A stretch of DNA of 51,617 bases from Anaerozeibacter quisquiliarum (GCA_051162045.1 JBISDI010000028.1), one strand, 5' to 3'; positions 7,315-15,779 are shown, numbered from the stretch's first letter. The notes: generated by a model not told the origin, from the sequence alone. Numbers and translations: made by a program.

Positions 7315-9142
7315 GGTCCTTTTCTCCTTCCACCAGCCTGGAAACGCGCAGTACGGCGGTCACGCCGCGGCCCTCATTCCGGCGGTAGCTCAGGCCGTAA
7401 CCTTCGGAATAGTACATGCTCAGCCGGTCCTGCACGTTGCGAACGCCGATGTGGCCGCGCGTCACGCGCTCCTCGCCAGGCGCTTCCGGGCGGTTGAACC
7501 GCTCGATCAGATCGATCGGCATGCCGATGCCGTTGTCGCTCAGTTCGATCAGGATGTCGTGCCCGTCCGCGCGGACGGTGAGCGTCATCTCGCCGTCGTA
7601 GCCTGCCGCCTTCAGTCCGTGCATCAGGCTGTTCTCCACCAGCGGCTGCAGGATAAAGCTGGGAATCAGCGCGTCCAACAGCTTCTCGTCCAGGTGGTAG
7701 GCGTCCCGGAGCATCGGGTAGCGGCACTGCATCAATTGCAGGTAGATCTGCATCAGCTTGACCTCGTGCCGGATGGGGACCACGAGGTCGGTGTTGCCCA
7801 CGCCGAACCGGAAGAAGGCGACCAGCTTCATGATCAGCCCGGACACTTCCTCATCGCCGTTGATGCTGGCCTTGATGCGGATGGTGTCCAAGGTGTTGTA
7901 GAGGAAGTGGGGGTTGATCTGGCTGCGCAGGTATTGCAGCTGAGTCTCCTTCTGCTGCAGGCGCGTGTTCTGCAGCTGGATGGTCTTTTCGTACTCGGAG
8001 AAGATCAGGTCGTTGATGGTGGTGACCATCTCGTTGAAGGCGTCCGTAAGCCGCTTGGCCTCGTCCTGCGCGTCCACCTCCACCGACGGGCGGGTATTGG
8101 TGCGGCTGAAGCTCTCCATGGCGTCGGCCAGCGTGGCGATCGGCCGGACGGTCTTGCGGATGAGGAGCGCCGTGATCAGCATCACGAGCAGCACCGCCGC
8201 CGCCGACAGCACCACCAGGATGGTGACCGCGTTGGTCGCGCCCTGGTTGATCAGCGCGCGCGGCTTGTACACGTAGAGCGTCAGGCCGCTGAAGGACGAC
8301 GCGCGGGACAGCACCAGGCAGTTTTTGCCGTCGAAGGGGAGTTCCACCGGCTGATTGGGCGTGACGCCGGTCAAAAGCGGAAACGCTTCGGACAGCGGAT
8401 GGTAGAAGGCCCGCCCCAGGCTCTCGCACAATACGTTCCCCTGCCGGTCGGCCAGCACGTAGCGCGCGTCCGGGTCGATGGTGTTGGTGGCGATCTTGTT
8501 CAGCGTGGTCATGCGCGCGGCAACCATCATGTACCCCACGCGCTGAAAGGGCGAGAAGCTGTTGATTTCCCTGAGCACGATGAAGTAGGCGTTGTCAAAG
8601 GTGTTGGACAGCGTGGGGATGACCAGGAAGCTGTCCGGGCGGCCGTCCATGAGCCTGGTCCCGTTGGGCAAAAGCGGCATGTTCTTCAGGTTTTCGAGGA
8701 ACCACTCGTCGCGCTCCACCGAGAAGCCCGCGCGGATGCCGATGGAAGCCAGCGAATACTTCTGGATCAGCTTATGGTTATCAAACAGGAACAACGCCGT
8801 GACCTCGTTCCGGCTGGAGACGGTGCCCAAGAACAGTTTCTGCAGGTAGTCCGCCGCCTCCAGGCGCTTGCGCTTGCCGTAGCTGTCCAGGTGCATCAAA
8901 ATCTCCTGCACCCGGTCGTCCGAGACCGCGACGACGGACGTGCGGCCCAAGTCCTTGATCCGCTCGTCGATGGAGAAGAGCGTATTGGTCAGGTAGGAGC
9001 GCATCGACTGCTGCTCCTTGTCCAAGGTCAGGTTGATCGTCAGCGTCCACATCAGCGCGATCGCCATGCCCAGCACCACCACCAGCGATAAGCAGGTGGC
9101 CAGGATGAGCTTGCCGGACAGCGTTCTTCTGATGCGGCGCAT
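7286..9142 (-). CDS. YesM-type sensor histidine kinase
   Basis: A 618-residue membrane kinase. TM1 is about 12-35, an extracellular sensor domain spans 36-303, TM2 is about 304-327, then a HAMP region. The His_kinase domain carries QINPHFLYNTLDTIR with His412 as the phospho-acceptor, followed by an HATPase domain with LVENSLMHG and DNGIGMPIDL. This layout is the YesM/LytS-like class that pairs with YesN/AraC-type response regulators, here the protein at 12310-13062. It lies downstream of the transporter genes in the same operon and probably senses the imported sugar outside the cell, directly or through the binding protein. Confidence 0.92.
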   Translation of the reverse strand: MRRIRRTLSGKLILATCLSLVVVLGMAIALMWTLTINLTLDKEQQSMRSYLTNTLFSIDERIKDLGRTSVVAVSDDRVQEILMHLDSYGKRKRLEAADYLQKLFLGTVSSRNEVTALFLFDNHKLIQKYSLASIGIRAGFSVERDEWFLENLKNMPLLPNGTRLMDGRPDSFLVIPTLSNTFDNAYFIVLREINSFSPFQRVGYMMVAARMTTLNKIATNTIDPDARYVLADRQGNVLCESLGRAFYHPLSEAFPLLTGVTPNQPVELPFDGKNCLVLSRASSFSGLTLYVYKPRALINQGATNAVTILVVLSAAAVLLVMLITALLIRKTVRPIATLADAMESFSRTNTRPSVEVDAQDEAKRLTDAFNEMVTTINDLIFSEYEKTIQLQNTRLQQKETQLQYLRSQINPHFLYNTLDTIRIKASINGDEEVSGLIMKLVAFFRFGVGNTDLVVPIRHEVKLMQIYLQLMQCRYPMLRDAYHLDEKLLDALIPSFILQPLVENSLMHGLKAAGYDGEMTLTVRADGHDILIELSDNGIGMPIDLIERFNRPEAPGEERVTRGHIGVRNVQDRLSMYYSEGYGLSYRRNEGRGVTAVLRVSRLVEGEKDHAPADSGKA

Positions 9143-9146
9143 AGGC

Positions 9147-9938
9147 TCACCCCTTGACCGCGCCGGCCGTCAGCCCCGCGATCAGAAAGCGCTGCGCGAA
9201 TACGTAGAAGAGGGCGATCGGCGCGAGGCACACCACCAGGCAGGCATACATGACCTCCACCGGGAAGCCGCCGCTGCGCTGCTGCTGGAACCGAAGCGGC
9301 ACCACCGAGAGCGGCTGCAGCGCGGTCTTATTGATGAAGATCAGCGCCATCTGCAATTCGTTCCAGCTGCTTAAAAACGTCTGCACCAGCACGATGGCAA
9401 GTCCCGGCAGGCTGATGGGCAGCATGATGGAGAGGAACGTGCGCATGAGGTTCGCGCCGTCGATGGTCGCGGCCTCGAGCAGTTCATTGGGCAGGCCGTC
9501 GTAGAAGTTTTTGAGCACCATGAGATTGAAGATGGCGTTGGCCGTGGCGTAGGGCAGGATCAGCGCAAAGGGCGTGTTGTTGAGTTTCATGTCTTTTACG
9601 ATCTGAAACAGCGGGAAGATCGTCGCCGCCGTGGGCACCATCATGCCCATGAGCAGGAGGTAGTACAGCGCGCCGCGGCCCCTGAAGGGCACCTTGGAAA
9701 ACCCGAAGGCGGCCAGCGACGTGACGATGGAGACGATCAGGAGGGAGCCGCCCACCACGATCAAACTGGTCAGAAAGTTTGGCAGCGGATTGACCTTTTC
9801 AAACACGCGCGCGTAATTCTGGACGCCGCCCACGTCGAAGGAGCGCATCAGCATCAGCGTCAGCGGGTACAAGAACAATAGGGCAAGGAGGATCAAAACC
9901 GACTGCGCGAGAACCGTATAGCTTCTGGAATTTTTCAT
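9147..9938 (-). CDS. carbohydrate ABC transporter permease, MalG/AraQ type
   Basis: A 263-residue inner-membrane permease with six predicted helices. The EAA loop EAATIDGANLMRTFLSIMLP contacts the ATPase, and the C-terminus ...LIAGLTAGAVKG is typical of the MalG side of sugar importers. Its start overlaps the stop of the upstream permease by four bases (ATGA), so translation is coupled. The operon encodes no ATPase, so a shared MsmK/UgpC-type ATPase encoded elsewhere must energise it, as is usual for this transporter family in Firmicutes. Confidence 0.92.
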   Translation of the reverse strand: MKNSRSYTVLAQSVLILLALLFLYPLTLMLMRSFDVGGVQNYARVFEKVNPLPNFLTSLIVVGGSLLIVSIVTSLAAFGFSKVPFRGRGALYYLLLMGMMVPTAATIFPLFQIVKDMKLNNTPFALILPYATANAIFNLMVLKNFYDGLPNELLEAATIDGANLMRTFLSIMLPISLPGLAIVLVQTFLSSWNELQMALIFINKTALQPLSVVPLRFQQQRSGGFPVEVMYACLVVCLAPIALFYVFAQRFLIAGLTAGAVKG

Positions 9939-10825
9939 GCGTCGGCCAGCTCCTTATCCTTGTTTTTGCGGGAGTACAGCCGGAGCTGGAGCAGCGTGAT
10001 CACCATCGCCAAGGCCAGCATGACCACTACGATCGCCGACGACATGCCCTGGTCGAAGAGTTCAAAGGACTGCTTGTTGATGTAGGTGGAGAAGAACTCC
10101 GTGGCGTAGTTCGGGCCGCCCTTGGTCAAAACGTAGGGCAGGTCGAAGCACTTCAGAGAGCCCAGCGCGCCCAGCACGAACAGCGTGAAGTGGGTGGAGC
10201 GGAGAAGGGGCAGCGTAATGCGGAAGAACTGCTGCCTCGGGTTCGCACCGTCGATGGTGGCGGCCTCGTAGGTGTCCTGCGGGATGTTGAGCATGTTGGC
10301 GTAGTACATCAGCATGCTATACCCTGTCCACTGCCAGATGTTGATCAGGATGATCCAGAGGAGCGCCAAGTTGGGCTCCGCCAGCCACGGCTGTGCCAGC
10401 GCGTTCAGCCCGACCGCGCGCAGCATCTCGTTCAGGTAGCCCCGGTTGGTCTCCAGGATCTTGGAAAAGACGTTGCCCACGATCGTCGCGGTGGCGATGA
10501 CCGGCACGTAGAACACCGTGCGGTAGACGCCCGCACCCTTGACGCCCCTGGCAAAGAACGAGGCCAACAGGACCCCCAGCGCCGCCTGGGTCAAAATGGT
10601 CGCGATGCCGAAGACCGCGAAGTTCCGGATCACCCGGGGCATGACGGGGTTTGTCAGGAGCTTTTCATAATTCGCCAGCCCGATGAAATTCCAGCTCTTC
10701 GCGATGCCGTTCCAGTCGGTTGCGCCGATCACAAGGTTGAAGAGGATCGGGTACACGTTCATGACCAGAAACAGGATCACCAGCGGCATCACGAATATCA
10801 GGCCCGCCAGGTTGTGCTTTTTCAT
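9935..10825 (-). CDS. carbohydrate ABC transporter permease, MalF/UgpA type
   Basis: A 296-residue permease with six hydrophobic helices and the EAA loop EAATIDGANPRQQFFRITLP. The N-terminus MKKHNLAGLIFVMPLVILFL is a typical first helix. The start at 10825 is preferred because it follows GGAGG and gives this family N-terminus; an upstream in-frame ATG would add 21 unlikely residues. It forms the heterodimeric channel with the next permease and receives substrate from the binding protein encoded just upstream. Confidence 0.92.
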   Translation of the reverse strand: MKKHNLAGLIFVMPLVILFLVMNVYPILFNLVIGATDWNGIAKSWNFIGLANYEKLLTNPVMPRVIRNFAVFGIATILTQAALGVLLASFFARGVKGAGVYRTVFYVPVIATATIVGNVFSKILETNRGYLNEMLRAVGLNALAQPWLAEPNLALLWIILINIWQWTGYSMLMYYANMLNIPQDTYEAATIDGANPRQQFFRITLPLLRSTHFTLFVLGALGSLKCFDLPYVLTKGGPNYATEFFSTYINKQSFELFDQGMSSAIVVVMLALAMVITLLQLRLYSRKNKDKELADA

Positions 10826-10903
10826 CGGAGCAATGCCTCCCCGCGCGAAATGTTCTGCCCGTGCCGGGGGATGCGCTTTCACGCGCATCCCCCGGCGGAA
10901 GCA

Positions 10904-12199
10904 TTACCTTTGAGTGGTCTTGGAAACGGCCTCGACGGCCTCGGCCGCCTGCTGGGGCGTCACTTCGCCCAGGATCAGCGCCTTCAGGTTGTCGGCGATG
11001 GCAGTTTTAAGCTCGGGGTACGGGTTCTCGCGGTAGCCGCCGATGTTGGTGGCGCCCATGTCCATGAGCTTATTGAAGTTCTCCACGCCCTCGGCGCTCA
11101 GTTCGCCCTCAAAGGACACGCCGGCGCGGGAGGGGAAGTAGGCCAGGTACTTGTTGTTGAGCAGGTCCTGCCCGTCAAAGAGCATGTACTTGATGAAGGT
11201 CCATGCGGCATCCTGGTGCTCGCCGGCGTTGTTCATGCACAGCACGTTCTCCACCGTCGCCTGGATCGGGTCGGGCTTGCCGTCGTCATTCCAGTCCATG
11301 TTGATGACGGTGTGCTTGCGGCCCTCGCCGTTGAAGTTCTCGTACAGCGTGGGGTTTTCCTCGCGGTAGGGGTAATTGTTGATGATCCAGGAGCCGTTGG
11401 TGATCATCGGAATGGTGGCGTCGCGGTCGAAGAGGTCGGTGGTGTCGTTGTACATGTTCACGCCCAGCGCGCCATCCTGGAAGACGCCGTCGTCAAACAG
11501 GCCCTTCCAGATCTCAAAGGACTTCACAAGGTCCGGATCGGTGAAGGCGGTCTCGCCCGCGATTGCCTTGTACAGCTTTTCGGAGGAGACGCCGTTGGTG
11601 ATGTTCATCCACACGTCCAGGTTGATCCAGTCGTCCTTGGCGCCGATGCACAGCGGGTACTGGCCCTGATCGCGCAGCGCCTTGCTGACTTCCGCCAACT
11701 CCTTGCGGCTGGTGGGCGCCTTGAGGCCGTACTTTTCGAGCATCGAAACGTCCGCCCAGACGGTGCCGGCGTAGCTGGTGCCCATCGGCAGGCCGTAGTA
11801 CACGCCCTTGTCCTGGGTCACTTGGGTCGCGAACGGTACGAAAGTCTTCTCCCAGTCTGCGCCCCATTCCTTGGCGGCGAGGGGGGTGAGGTCCACTTCA
11901 AAGTCGCGGAATTCCTTCAGCGAAGCGCCGGTCTGCAGCGAGTAGACGTCCGGGCCCTGGCCGGTGGCCAAGTCGATCTTCAGTTTCTGGATGTGGTCGG
12001 AGTAGGGCACGTACACCAGCTCGACTTCGATGCCGGGGTTCTTCTTCTCGAAGTCTTCCTTGACCGCGGCGAACCAGTCCTCGCCCGGGTTCCAGGTCTG
12101 GTAGATCAGGTGGACCTTCTCTTCCGCGGAAGCCGTGTAGAACAGGCCCATCCCCAGGAGCAGCGTGAGGCACAGCACCAAGGACAGCATGCGCTTCAT
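10904..12199 (-). CDS. extracellular sugar-binding protein (SBP family 1)
   Basis: A 431-residue solute-binding protein for the adjacent permeases. It starts MKRMLSLVLCLTLLLGMGLF with a signal peptide ending near TASA-EEK. No lipobox cysteine follows the hydrophobic core, unlike most Gram-positive binding proteins. The mature part has the family 1 pattern (YQTWNPGEDWFAAVKEDFEKKNPGIEV in its first strand-helix unit). ATG 12199 follows GGGAGGT; a start six codons earlier is less well placed. It is the first gene after the response regulator and is likely the most strongly expressed of the operon. Confidence 0.92.
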   Translation of the reverse strand: MKRMLSLVLCLTLLLGMGLFYTASAEEKVHLIYQTWNPGEDWFAAVKEDFEKKNPGIEVELVYVPYSDHIQKLKIDLATGQGPDVYSLQTGASLKEFRDFEVDLTPLAAKEWGADWEKTFVPFATQVTQDKGVYYGLPMGTSYAGTVWADVSMLEKYGLKAPTSRKELAEVSKALRDQGQYPLCIGAKDDWINLDVWMNITNGVSSEKLYKAIAGETAFTDPDLVKSFEIWKGLFDDGVFQDGALGVNMYNDTTDLFDRDATIPMITNGSWIINNYPYREENPTLYENFNGEGRKHTVINMDWNDDGKPDPIQATVENVLCMNNAGEHQDAAWTFIKYMLFDGQDLLNNKYLAYFPSRAGVSFEGELSAEGVENFNKLMDMGATNIGGYRENPYPELKTAIADNLKALILGEVTPQQAAEAVEAVSKTTQR

Positions 12200-12295
12200 G
12201 AAATAACCTCCCATCAATAATTTGGATGCGGGAGCATCCCAACGGCACCATGGTAGTGCAATTTGCTGGAATATGATAGGCGGTGTTTCAATCGT

Positions 12296-12305
12296 TGTGT
12301 GTCAA
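12296..12305 (-). promoter_or_regulatory. TTGACACACA element before the binding-protein gene
   Basis: The ten bases TTGACACACA on the minus strand sit about 100 bases upstream of the binding-protein start. The same ten bases occur before the response-regulator gene (13129-13138). The element could be a regulator half-site or a -35 box; no good -10 at standard spacing is seen here. Confidence 0.35.
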
Positions 12306-12309
12306 AAAT

Positions 12310-13062
12310 TTAGATTCGTCCGTTTTTCTTGCGGAAAGCGGATGGCGAAACGCCTTCCATGCGGCGAAAACGCTTGGTGAAGGTGCGGTAATCCGCCCCG
12401 CCCACGGCACGCGCGATATCGCCGATGGTCATGTCCGAAGTGAGCAGCAGGTGCTTGGCCCGCTCCGTTCTCAGGCGACTCAAATAGGCGAAGTAGTTCA
12501 TGCCGGTCTTCGCCTTAAAATACTGGCTCAAATAGACCGGGTTCATGAAGAATATCTCGGCCAGTTTTTTCAGCGTCAGGTCCTCGGCGCAGTGCTGGTC
12601 GATGTAGGCGACGATGCGCTGGATGGTGGGCGGTTCGGCGTCGCCCTCCCACGCCTCCAGCGGCCGCTCCTGAAGGGGCAGGTCGAACCGCTCGCGCCGG
12701 AGCCGTCCGATCAACGCTTCGAACTGCGGAAAGTCCACGGGCTTCAGAAGATAGTCGTACGCCCGGAGCTTGAGCGCTTCGCGCGCATACCCGAACTCGT
12801 CATACCCGCTGATGATGATGAACACGGTATCCGGACAATCCGGCGACGCGCGGCGGATGACGTCCAGGCCCGAAAGCAGCGGCATGTTGATGTCGATGAT
12901 CGCGATGTCGGGCTTCAGCCGCGTCAGCTTCTCCACGGCCATGATGCCGTCATACGCCGCGTCCTCCACGCGGCAGCCGATCTTCTCCCAGTTGATGAGT
13001 TTGAGAAACCCGTCCACGATCACGCGCTCGTCGTCGGCGATCACCACGCTCAGCGTCCGCAT
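12310..13062 (-). CDS. YesN-type response regulator with AraC DNA-binding domain
   Basis: A 250-residue two-component regulator. The receiver domain has the acidic pocket D10-D11 and phospho-acceptor Asp57 in IAIIDINMP, with the KP motif in YDYLLKPVDFPQF. The C-terminal ~100 residues are an AraC/XylS double helix-turn-helix (LTLKKLAEIFFMNPVYLSQYFK and the SDMTIGDIARAVG part). It is shorter than many YesN proteins because the linker is brief. The cognate kinase is the YesM protein at 7286-9142. ATG 13062 follows GGAAGG. It should activate the transporter operon immediately downstream. Confidence 0.93.
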   Translation of the reverse strand: MRTLSVVIADDERVIVDGFLKLINWEKIGCRVEDAAYDGIMAVEKLTRLKPDIAIIDINMPLLSGLDVIRRASPDCPDTVFIIISGYDEFGYAREALKLRAYDYLLKPVDFPQFEALIGRLRRERFDLPLQERPLEAWEGDAEPPTIQRIVAYIDQHCAEDLTLKKLAEIFFMNPVYLSQYFKAKTGMNYFAYLSRLRTERAKHLLLTSDMTIGDIARAVGGADYRTFTKRFRRMEGVSPSAFRKKNGRI

Positions 13063-13120
13063 ATAATAACCTTCCATCACTCTGTGTTCTGCTGCGCTGC
13101 TCACTCCCGCAGAATGGCAT

Positions 13121-13138
13121 CACATTAATGTGTGTCAA
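13121..13138. promoter_or_regulatory. palindrome CACATTAATGTG overlapping a TTGACACACA element
   Basis: A perfect 12-base palindrome (13121-13132) overlaps the second TTGACACACA copy (13129-13138, minus strand), in the leader between the promoter and start of the response-regulator gene. It is a candidate binding site for that regulator or for another DNA-binding protein. Confidence 0.4.
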
Positions 13139-13155
13139 TCACCAAATGTCTATTT

Positions 13156-13185
13156 ATTATAGCATTGATGAACCACAGCCGTCAA
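13156..13185 (-). promoter_or_regulatory. promoter of the YesN/transporter operon
   Basis: Minus strand: TTGACG (13180-13185), 18 bases, and TATAAT (13156-13161) preceded by TG, an extended -10. It gives a leader of about 90 bases before the response-regulator start. Confidence 0.7.
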
Positions 13186-13279
13186 ATAAGCAGGTGCCTC
13201 CGTGTGAAGCATTATGCCTCAACAACTTGTATCCCCAAAAGTTGACGCGCACGCGCTGTTTGACGGACGGAGTTTGTGG

Positions 13280-13285
13280 TACAAT
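13280..13285 (+). promoter_or_regulatory. -10 box of the ABC ATPase gene
   Basis: TACAAT preceded by TGTGG, 34 bases before the ATG at 13319. A weak TGTTTG stands 17 bases upstream, while a better TTGACG is only 14 bases away. The exact -35 is therefore unclear. Confidence 0.4.
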
Positions 13286-13318
13286 GAAGGCGCGATTTCG
13301 CAAACGGAGGGGACAGCC

Positions 13319-14005
13319 ATGCTTTCATGCGAGCATCTGACCAAGAAATACCTGACTACCACCGCGGTTTCGGACCTGAGCCTTGAGATTCCGAGGGGGC
13401 GCGTGTACGCGCTGCTCGGGCCCAACGGCAGCGGCAAGACCACCTTTATGAAGATGGTGGCGGGACTCACGAAGCCCACGTCGGGCGAGCTTACGTTCGG
13501 CGGCGATCCGATCGGACCCGAGAGCAAGGCGCGCGTCGCCTACATGCCCACCGAGGGCTACTTCTTCGGCTACATGAACGGCGAGGACGTGGGCGCGTAC
13601 TACGCGGACTTCTTCCCCGACTTCGACCGCGCGCGCTACCGCGAGGCGCTCGCCTCCATGCAGCTGCCGCCTGCTACCCGTGTGCGCCAGCTGTCCAGCG
13701 GCATGATGGCCAAGCTCAAGATCGCGGTCACGCTGTCGCGCGCGAGCGATCTGATTATGCTGGACGAGCCGCTCAACGGCATCGACATCATCGCGCGCGA
13801 CCAGGTGATCGACGCGATTGCGGAGCGCATCTCGCCCGAGCGCACGTTCCTGCTGTCCAGCCACCTGGTGGATGAGCTCGAGAAGATCGTCGATTACGCG
13901 ATCTTCATGAAGTCGGGCACGAAGGTGCTCGAGGGCGCGGCGAGCGCGCTGCGCGAGGAGCGCGGCAAGAACTTGGTCGAGCTGTACAGAGAAATCTACG
14001 CGTAA
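13319..14005 (+). CDS. ABC transporter ATP-binding protein
   Basis: A 228-residue single-domain ATPase. Walker A is GPNGSGKT (34-41), the signature is LSSGMM (125-130), Walker B is LIMLDE (145-150) and the H-loop histidine is His182 in SSHLVDE. It resembles the YtrB/EcsA-like exporters of Firmicutes. The start at 13319 lies six bases after GGAGGGG; a longer frame upstream lacks a ribosome site. The partner membrane protein follows after 13 bases. Unlike the similar pair at 44.6-46.2 kb it has no GntR gene in front. Cargo unknown. Confidence 0.9.
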   Translation: MLSCEHLTKKYLTTTAVSDLSLEIPRGRVYALLGPNGSGKTTFMKMVAGLTKPTSGELTFGGDPIGPESKARVAYMPTEGYFFGYMNGEDVGAYYADFFPDFDRARYREALASMQLPPATRVRQLSSGMMAKLKIAVTLSRASDLIMLDEPLNGIDIIARDQVIDAIAERISPERTFLLSSHLVDELEKIVDYAIFMKSGTKVLEGAASALREERGKNLVELYREIYA

Positions 14006-14018
14006 AGGGGGAATTGCG

Positions 14019-14789
14019 ATGCTTCACCTGATAAAGTACGAGTACCGCCGGAACCTGTCCGGCATCGTAGCGATGCTGGGCTCGATCATCCTGCTGCAAG
14101 GCTTCTTCCTGTACGCGGTCTTGCGCAAGGACGTGGAATTGGTGATACCGGCCTCGACGCTGCTGTTCTTCGCCGCGATGCTCTGCGTGCTGGGCATGCT
14201 GCTCTACAGCGTGGCGCTGTATTCCAAGGAGCTGAATGCCAAGACCAGCTACCTGACGTTCATGACGCCCAACTCCGCCACCAAAATCCTGGGCTCAAAG
14301 CTGCTGGCGGCATTGCTGCTGGGGCTGTTCTTAGCCCTTCTGCTGGCCGGAACCGCGGCCTGGGATTTTACGCTGCTGAGGCGTACCTTCCCTCAAATCG
14401 ACCTCGGTGGGATCATGCTGGAGCAGGTGCTCAAGAACATGTCCAGCATCGACCTTCAAACCGTGCTCACGGTGATCGCGGCGATGGCCCTTGACTTTTT
14501 GATTAACTTCTTCACCGTCGTGACGATCGCCTACCTCGCCATCACGCTGAGCGCAACGGTGCTGCAAAACAAGAAGTTCAAGGGCTTCTTGAGCTTTTTG
14601 ATCTTCGTCGGCCTGATGGCCGCGCTCCAGTGGGGCGCCGCCCAGTTGCCGGGCACGGTCATACAACCGGGCCACAGCTTCCCGGACGTCGTGCTGGGCG
14701 CCTGGCCGAGGTACGTCGCCTACCTGGGCGCGATGGTCGGCTCGTTCGCGCTGAGCGCGTGGCTGCTGGAGAAGAAGGTCAGCCTATGA
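14019..14789 (+). CDS. ABC-2-like transporter membrane protein
   Basis: A 256-residue integral membrane protein with about six hydrophobic helices. It begins MLHLIKYEYRRNLSG, the usual cytoplasmic amphipathic start of ABC-2 permeases, and ends in a lysine-containing tail LEKKVSL. AAGGGGG precedes the ATG. It pairs with the ATPase immediately upstream. Whether it exports a drug, a peptide or a lipid cannot be told. Confidence 0.85.
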   Translation: MLHLIKYEYRRNLSGIVAMLGSIILLQGFFLYAVLRKDVELVIPASTLLFFAAMLCVLGMLLYSVALYSKELNAKTSYLTFMTPNSATKILGSKLLAALLLGLFLALLLAGTAAWDFTLLRRTFPQIDLGGIMLEQVLKNMSSIDLQTVLTVIAAMALDFLINFFTVVTIAYLAITLSATVLQNKKFKGFLSFLIFVGLMAALQWGAAQLPGTVIQPGHSFPDVVLGAWPRYVAYLGAMVGSFALSAWLLEKKVSL

Positions 14790-14835
14790 CACAACCAGGC
14801 CAAACGCACAGCCATACGGCATGAGCGGCACCCGT

Positions 14836-14859
14836 GGGGCCGATGCGCGCATCGGCCCC
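14836..14859 (+). terminator. perfect 24-bp inverted repeat after the ABC pair
   Basis: GGGGCCGATGCG followed directly by its reverse complement, 47 bases after the permease stop. There is no T-run, so it may be a transcript-stabilising hairpin or a weak terminator. Confidence 0.5.
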
Positions 14860-14901
14860 TGCGCAAGCGGATAAAACCGCGATAAATCACCATCTCTTAA
14901 C

Positions 14902-14932
14902 TTGACCCTGACGCTGCGTCAGGGTTTATGCT
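14902..14932 (+). promoter_or_regulatory. MerR-type autoregulated promoter with 19-bp spacer
   Basis: TTGACC (14902-14907), a 19-base spacer and TATGCT (14927-14932). A perfect dyad CCCTGACG-CTG-CGTCAGGG (14906-14924) fills the space between the boxes. This is the classic operator geometry of MerR/TipAL proteins, which twist the DNA to realign the boxes. It drives the MerR gene 26 bases downstream, so autoregulation is expected. Confidence 0.85.
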
Positions 14933-14957
14933 TTGGGCGTCGAGAGGAGGGATGCGC

Positions 14958-15716
14958 ATGGAGTACACAGTGGACCAGCTTTCGCGGTTGTCGGGGATCA
15001 GCGCGCGCACGCTGCGCTACTACGACCAGATCGGGCTGCTCAAGCCTGCGCGGGTGCGTTCCTCGGGCTACCGGATTTACGGAAGCGACGAGGTCAACCG
15101 GCTGCAGCAGATCCTGCTGTACCGGGAAATGGACATGGCGCTTTCTGACATCCGGCAGGTGCTGGACGCGCCGGACTTCGACGTGGCGCATGCGCTCCGG
15201 GCGCATCTCACCGCGCTCGAGTTGCGCCGCGCGCGTATCGAGCGATTGATCTCGACGGTCAAGAACACGCTGAACAGCCAAGAGGAGGGCAAGGCCATGG
15301 ACGATCACCAGAAATTCGAGGGTTTCAAGCGGCAATTGGTCGAGGACAATGAGCTGAGGCACGGCCGGGAGGCGCGCGAGCGCTATGGCGAGGCGGCGGT
15401 GGACGAGAGCAACCGGAAGCTGATGAATATGACGAAGGCGCAGTACGACGCGATGCAGCAGGCGGCGACCGAACTGCAAGCGCGGCTCGAGCGCGCCGTG
15501 CAGGACGGGCTAGACCCGACCGGCGACGAGGGGGGCGCGCTGTGCGCGCTGCACAAGGCATGGCTTTCGTACACCTGGCCCCAGTATACCGCCGAGGCGC
15601 ATAAGGGTCTCACTCAGATGTACGTATGCGACGAACGCTTCACCGCCCACTACGACCAAAAGGTGGCCGGCTGCGCCGCATTCCTGCACGACGCCGTGCA
15701 CGCGCACGCCCACTGA
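14958..15716 (+). CDS. MerR-family regulator with TipAS-like ligand domain
   Basis: A 252-residue regulator. The N-terminal MerR helix-turn-helix and wing is TVDQLSRLSGISARTLRYYD onward (4-70), a coiled-coil dimerisation helix follows (about 80-110), and then a ~140-residue all-helical domain (HQKFEGFKRQLVEDNE ... CDERFTAHYDQK) matches TipAS. TipAS domains bind thiopeptides and, in related proteins, albicidin or other amphipathic drugs. ATG 14958 lies after AGAGGAGG; an ATG six bases earlier is too close to it. Its own promoter holds the operator, and a related operator precedes the DUF2268 protease gene at 2.5 kb. Confidence 0.92.
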   Translation: MEYTVDQLSRLSGISARTLRYYDQIGLLKPARVRSSGYRIYGSDEVNRLQQILLYREMDMALSDIRQVLDAPDFDVAHALRAHLTALELRRARIERLISTVKNTLNSQEEGKAMDDHQKFEGFKRQLVEDNELRHGREARERYGEAAVDESNRKLMNMTKAQYDAMQQAATELQARLERAVQDGLDPTGDEGGALCALHKAWLSYTWPQYTAEAHKGLTQMYVCDERFTAHYDQKVAGCAAFLHDAVHAHAH

Positions 15717-15757
15717 GCGGCGACACCGTCTTCCCCACGTAAGCGGTCATGGGGATT

Positions 15758-15779
15758 CTCAAGGGGCCTGTCCCTTGAG
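15758..15779 (+). terminator. hairpin after the MerR gene
   Basis: CTCAAGGG and CCCTTGAG are separated by six bases, about 40 bases after the stop codon. No T-run follows. Likely end of the MerR transcript. Confidence 0.4.

Noticed and set aside
7280..9091. Long plus-strand open frame opposite the sensor kinase gene
   Set aside because: It is rich in His, Gln, Val and Arg, the usual shadow of a GC-rich coding strand, with no ribosome site. The minus-strand kinase explains it.
10190..12220. 676-codon plus-strand frame opposite the binding protein and permease
   Set aside because: Same shadow pattern; the opposite strand encodes well-recognised transporter proteins.
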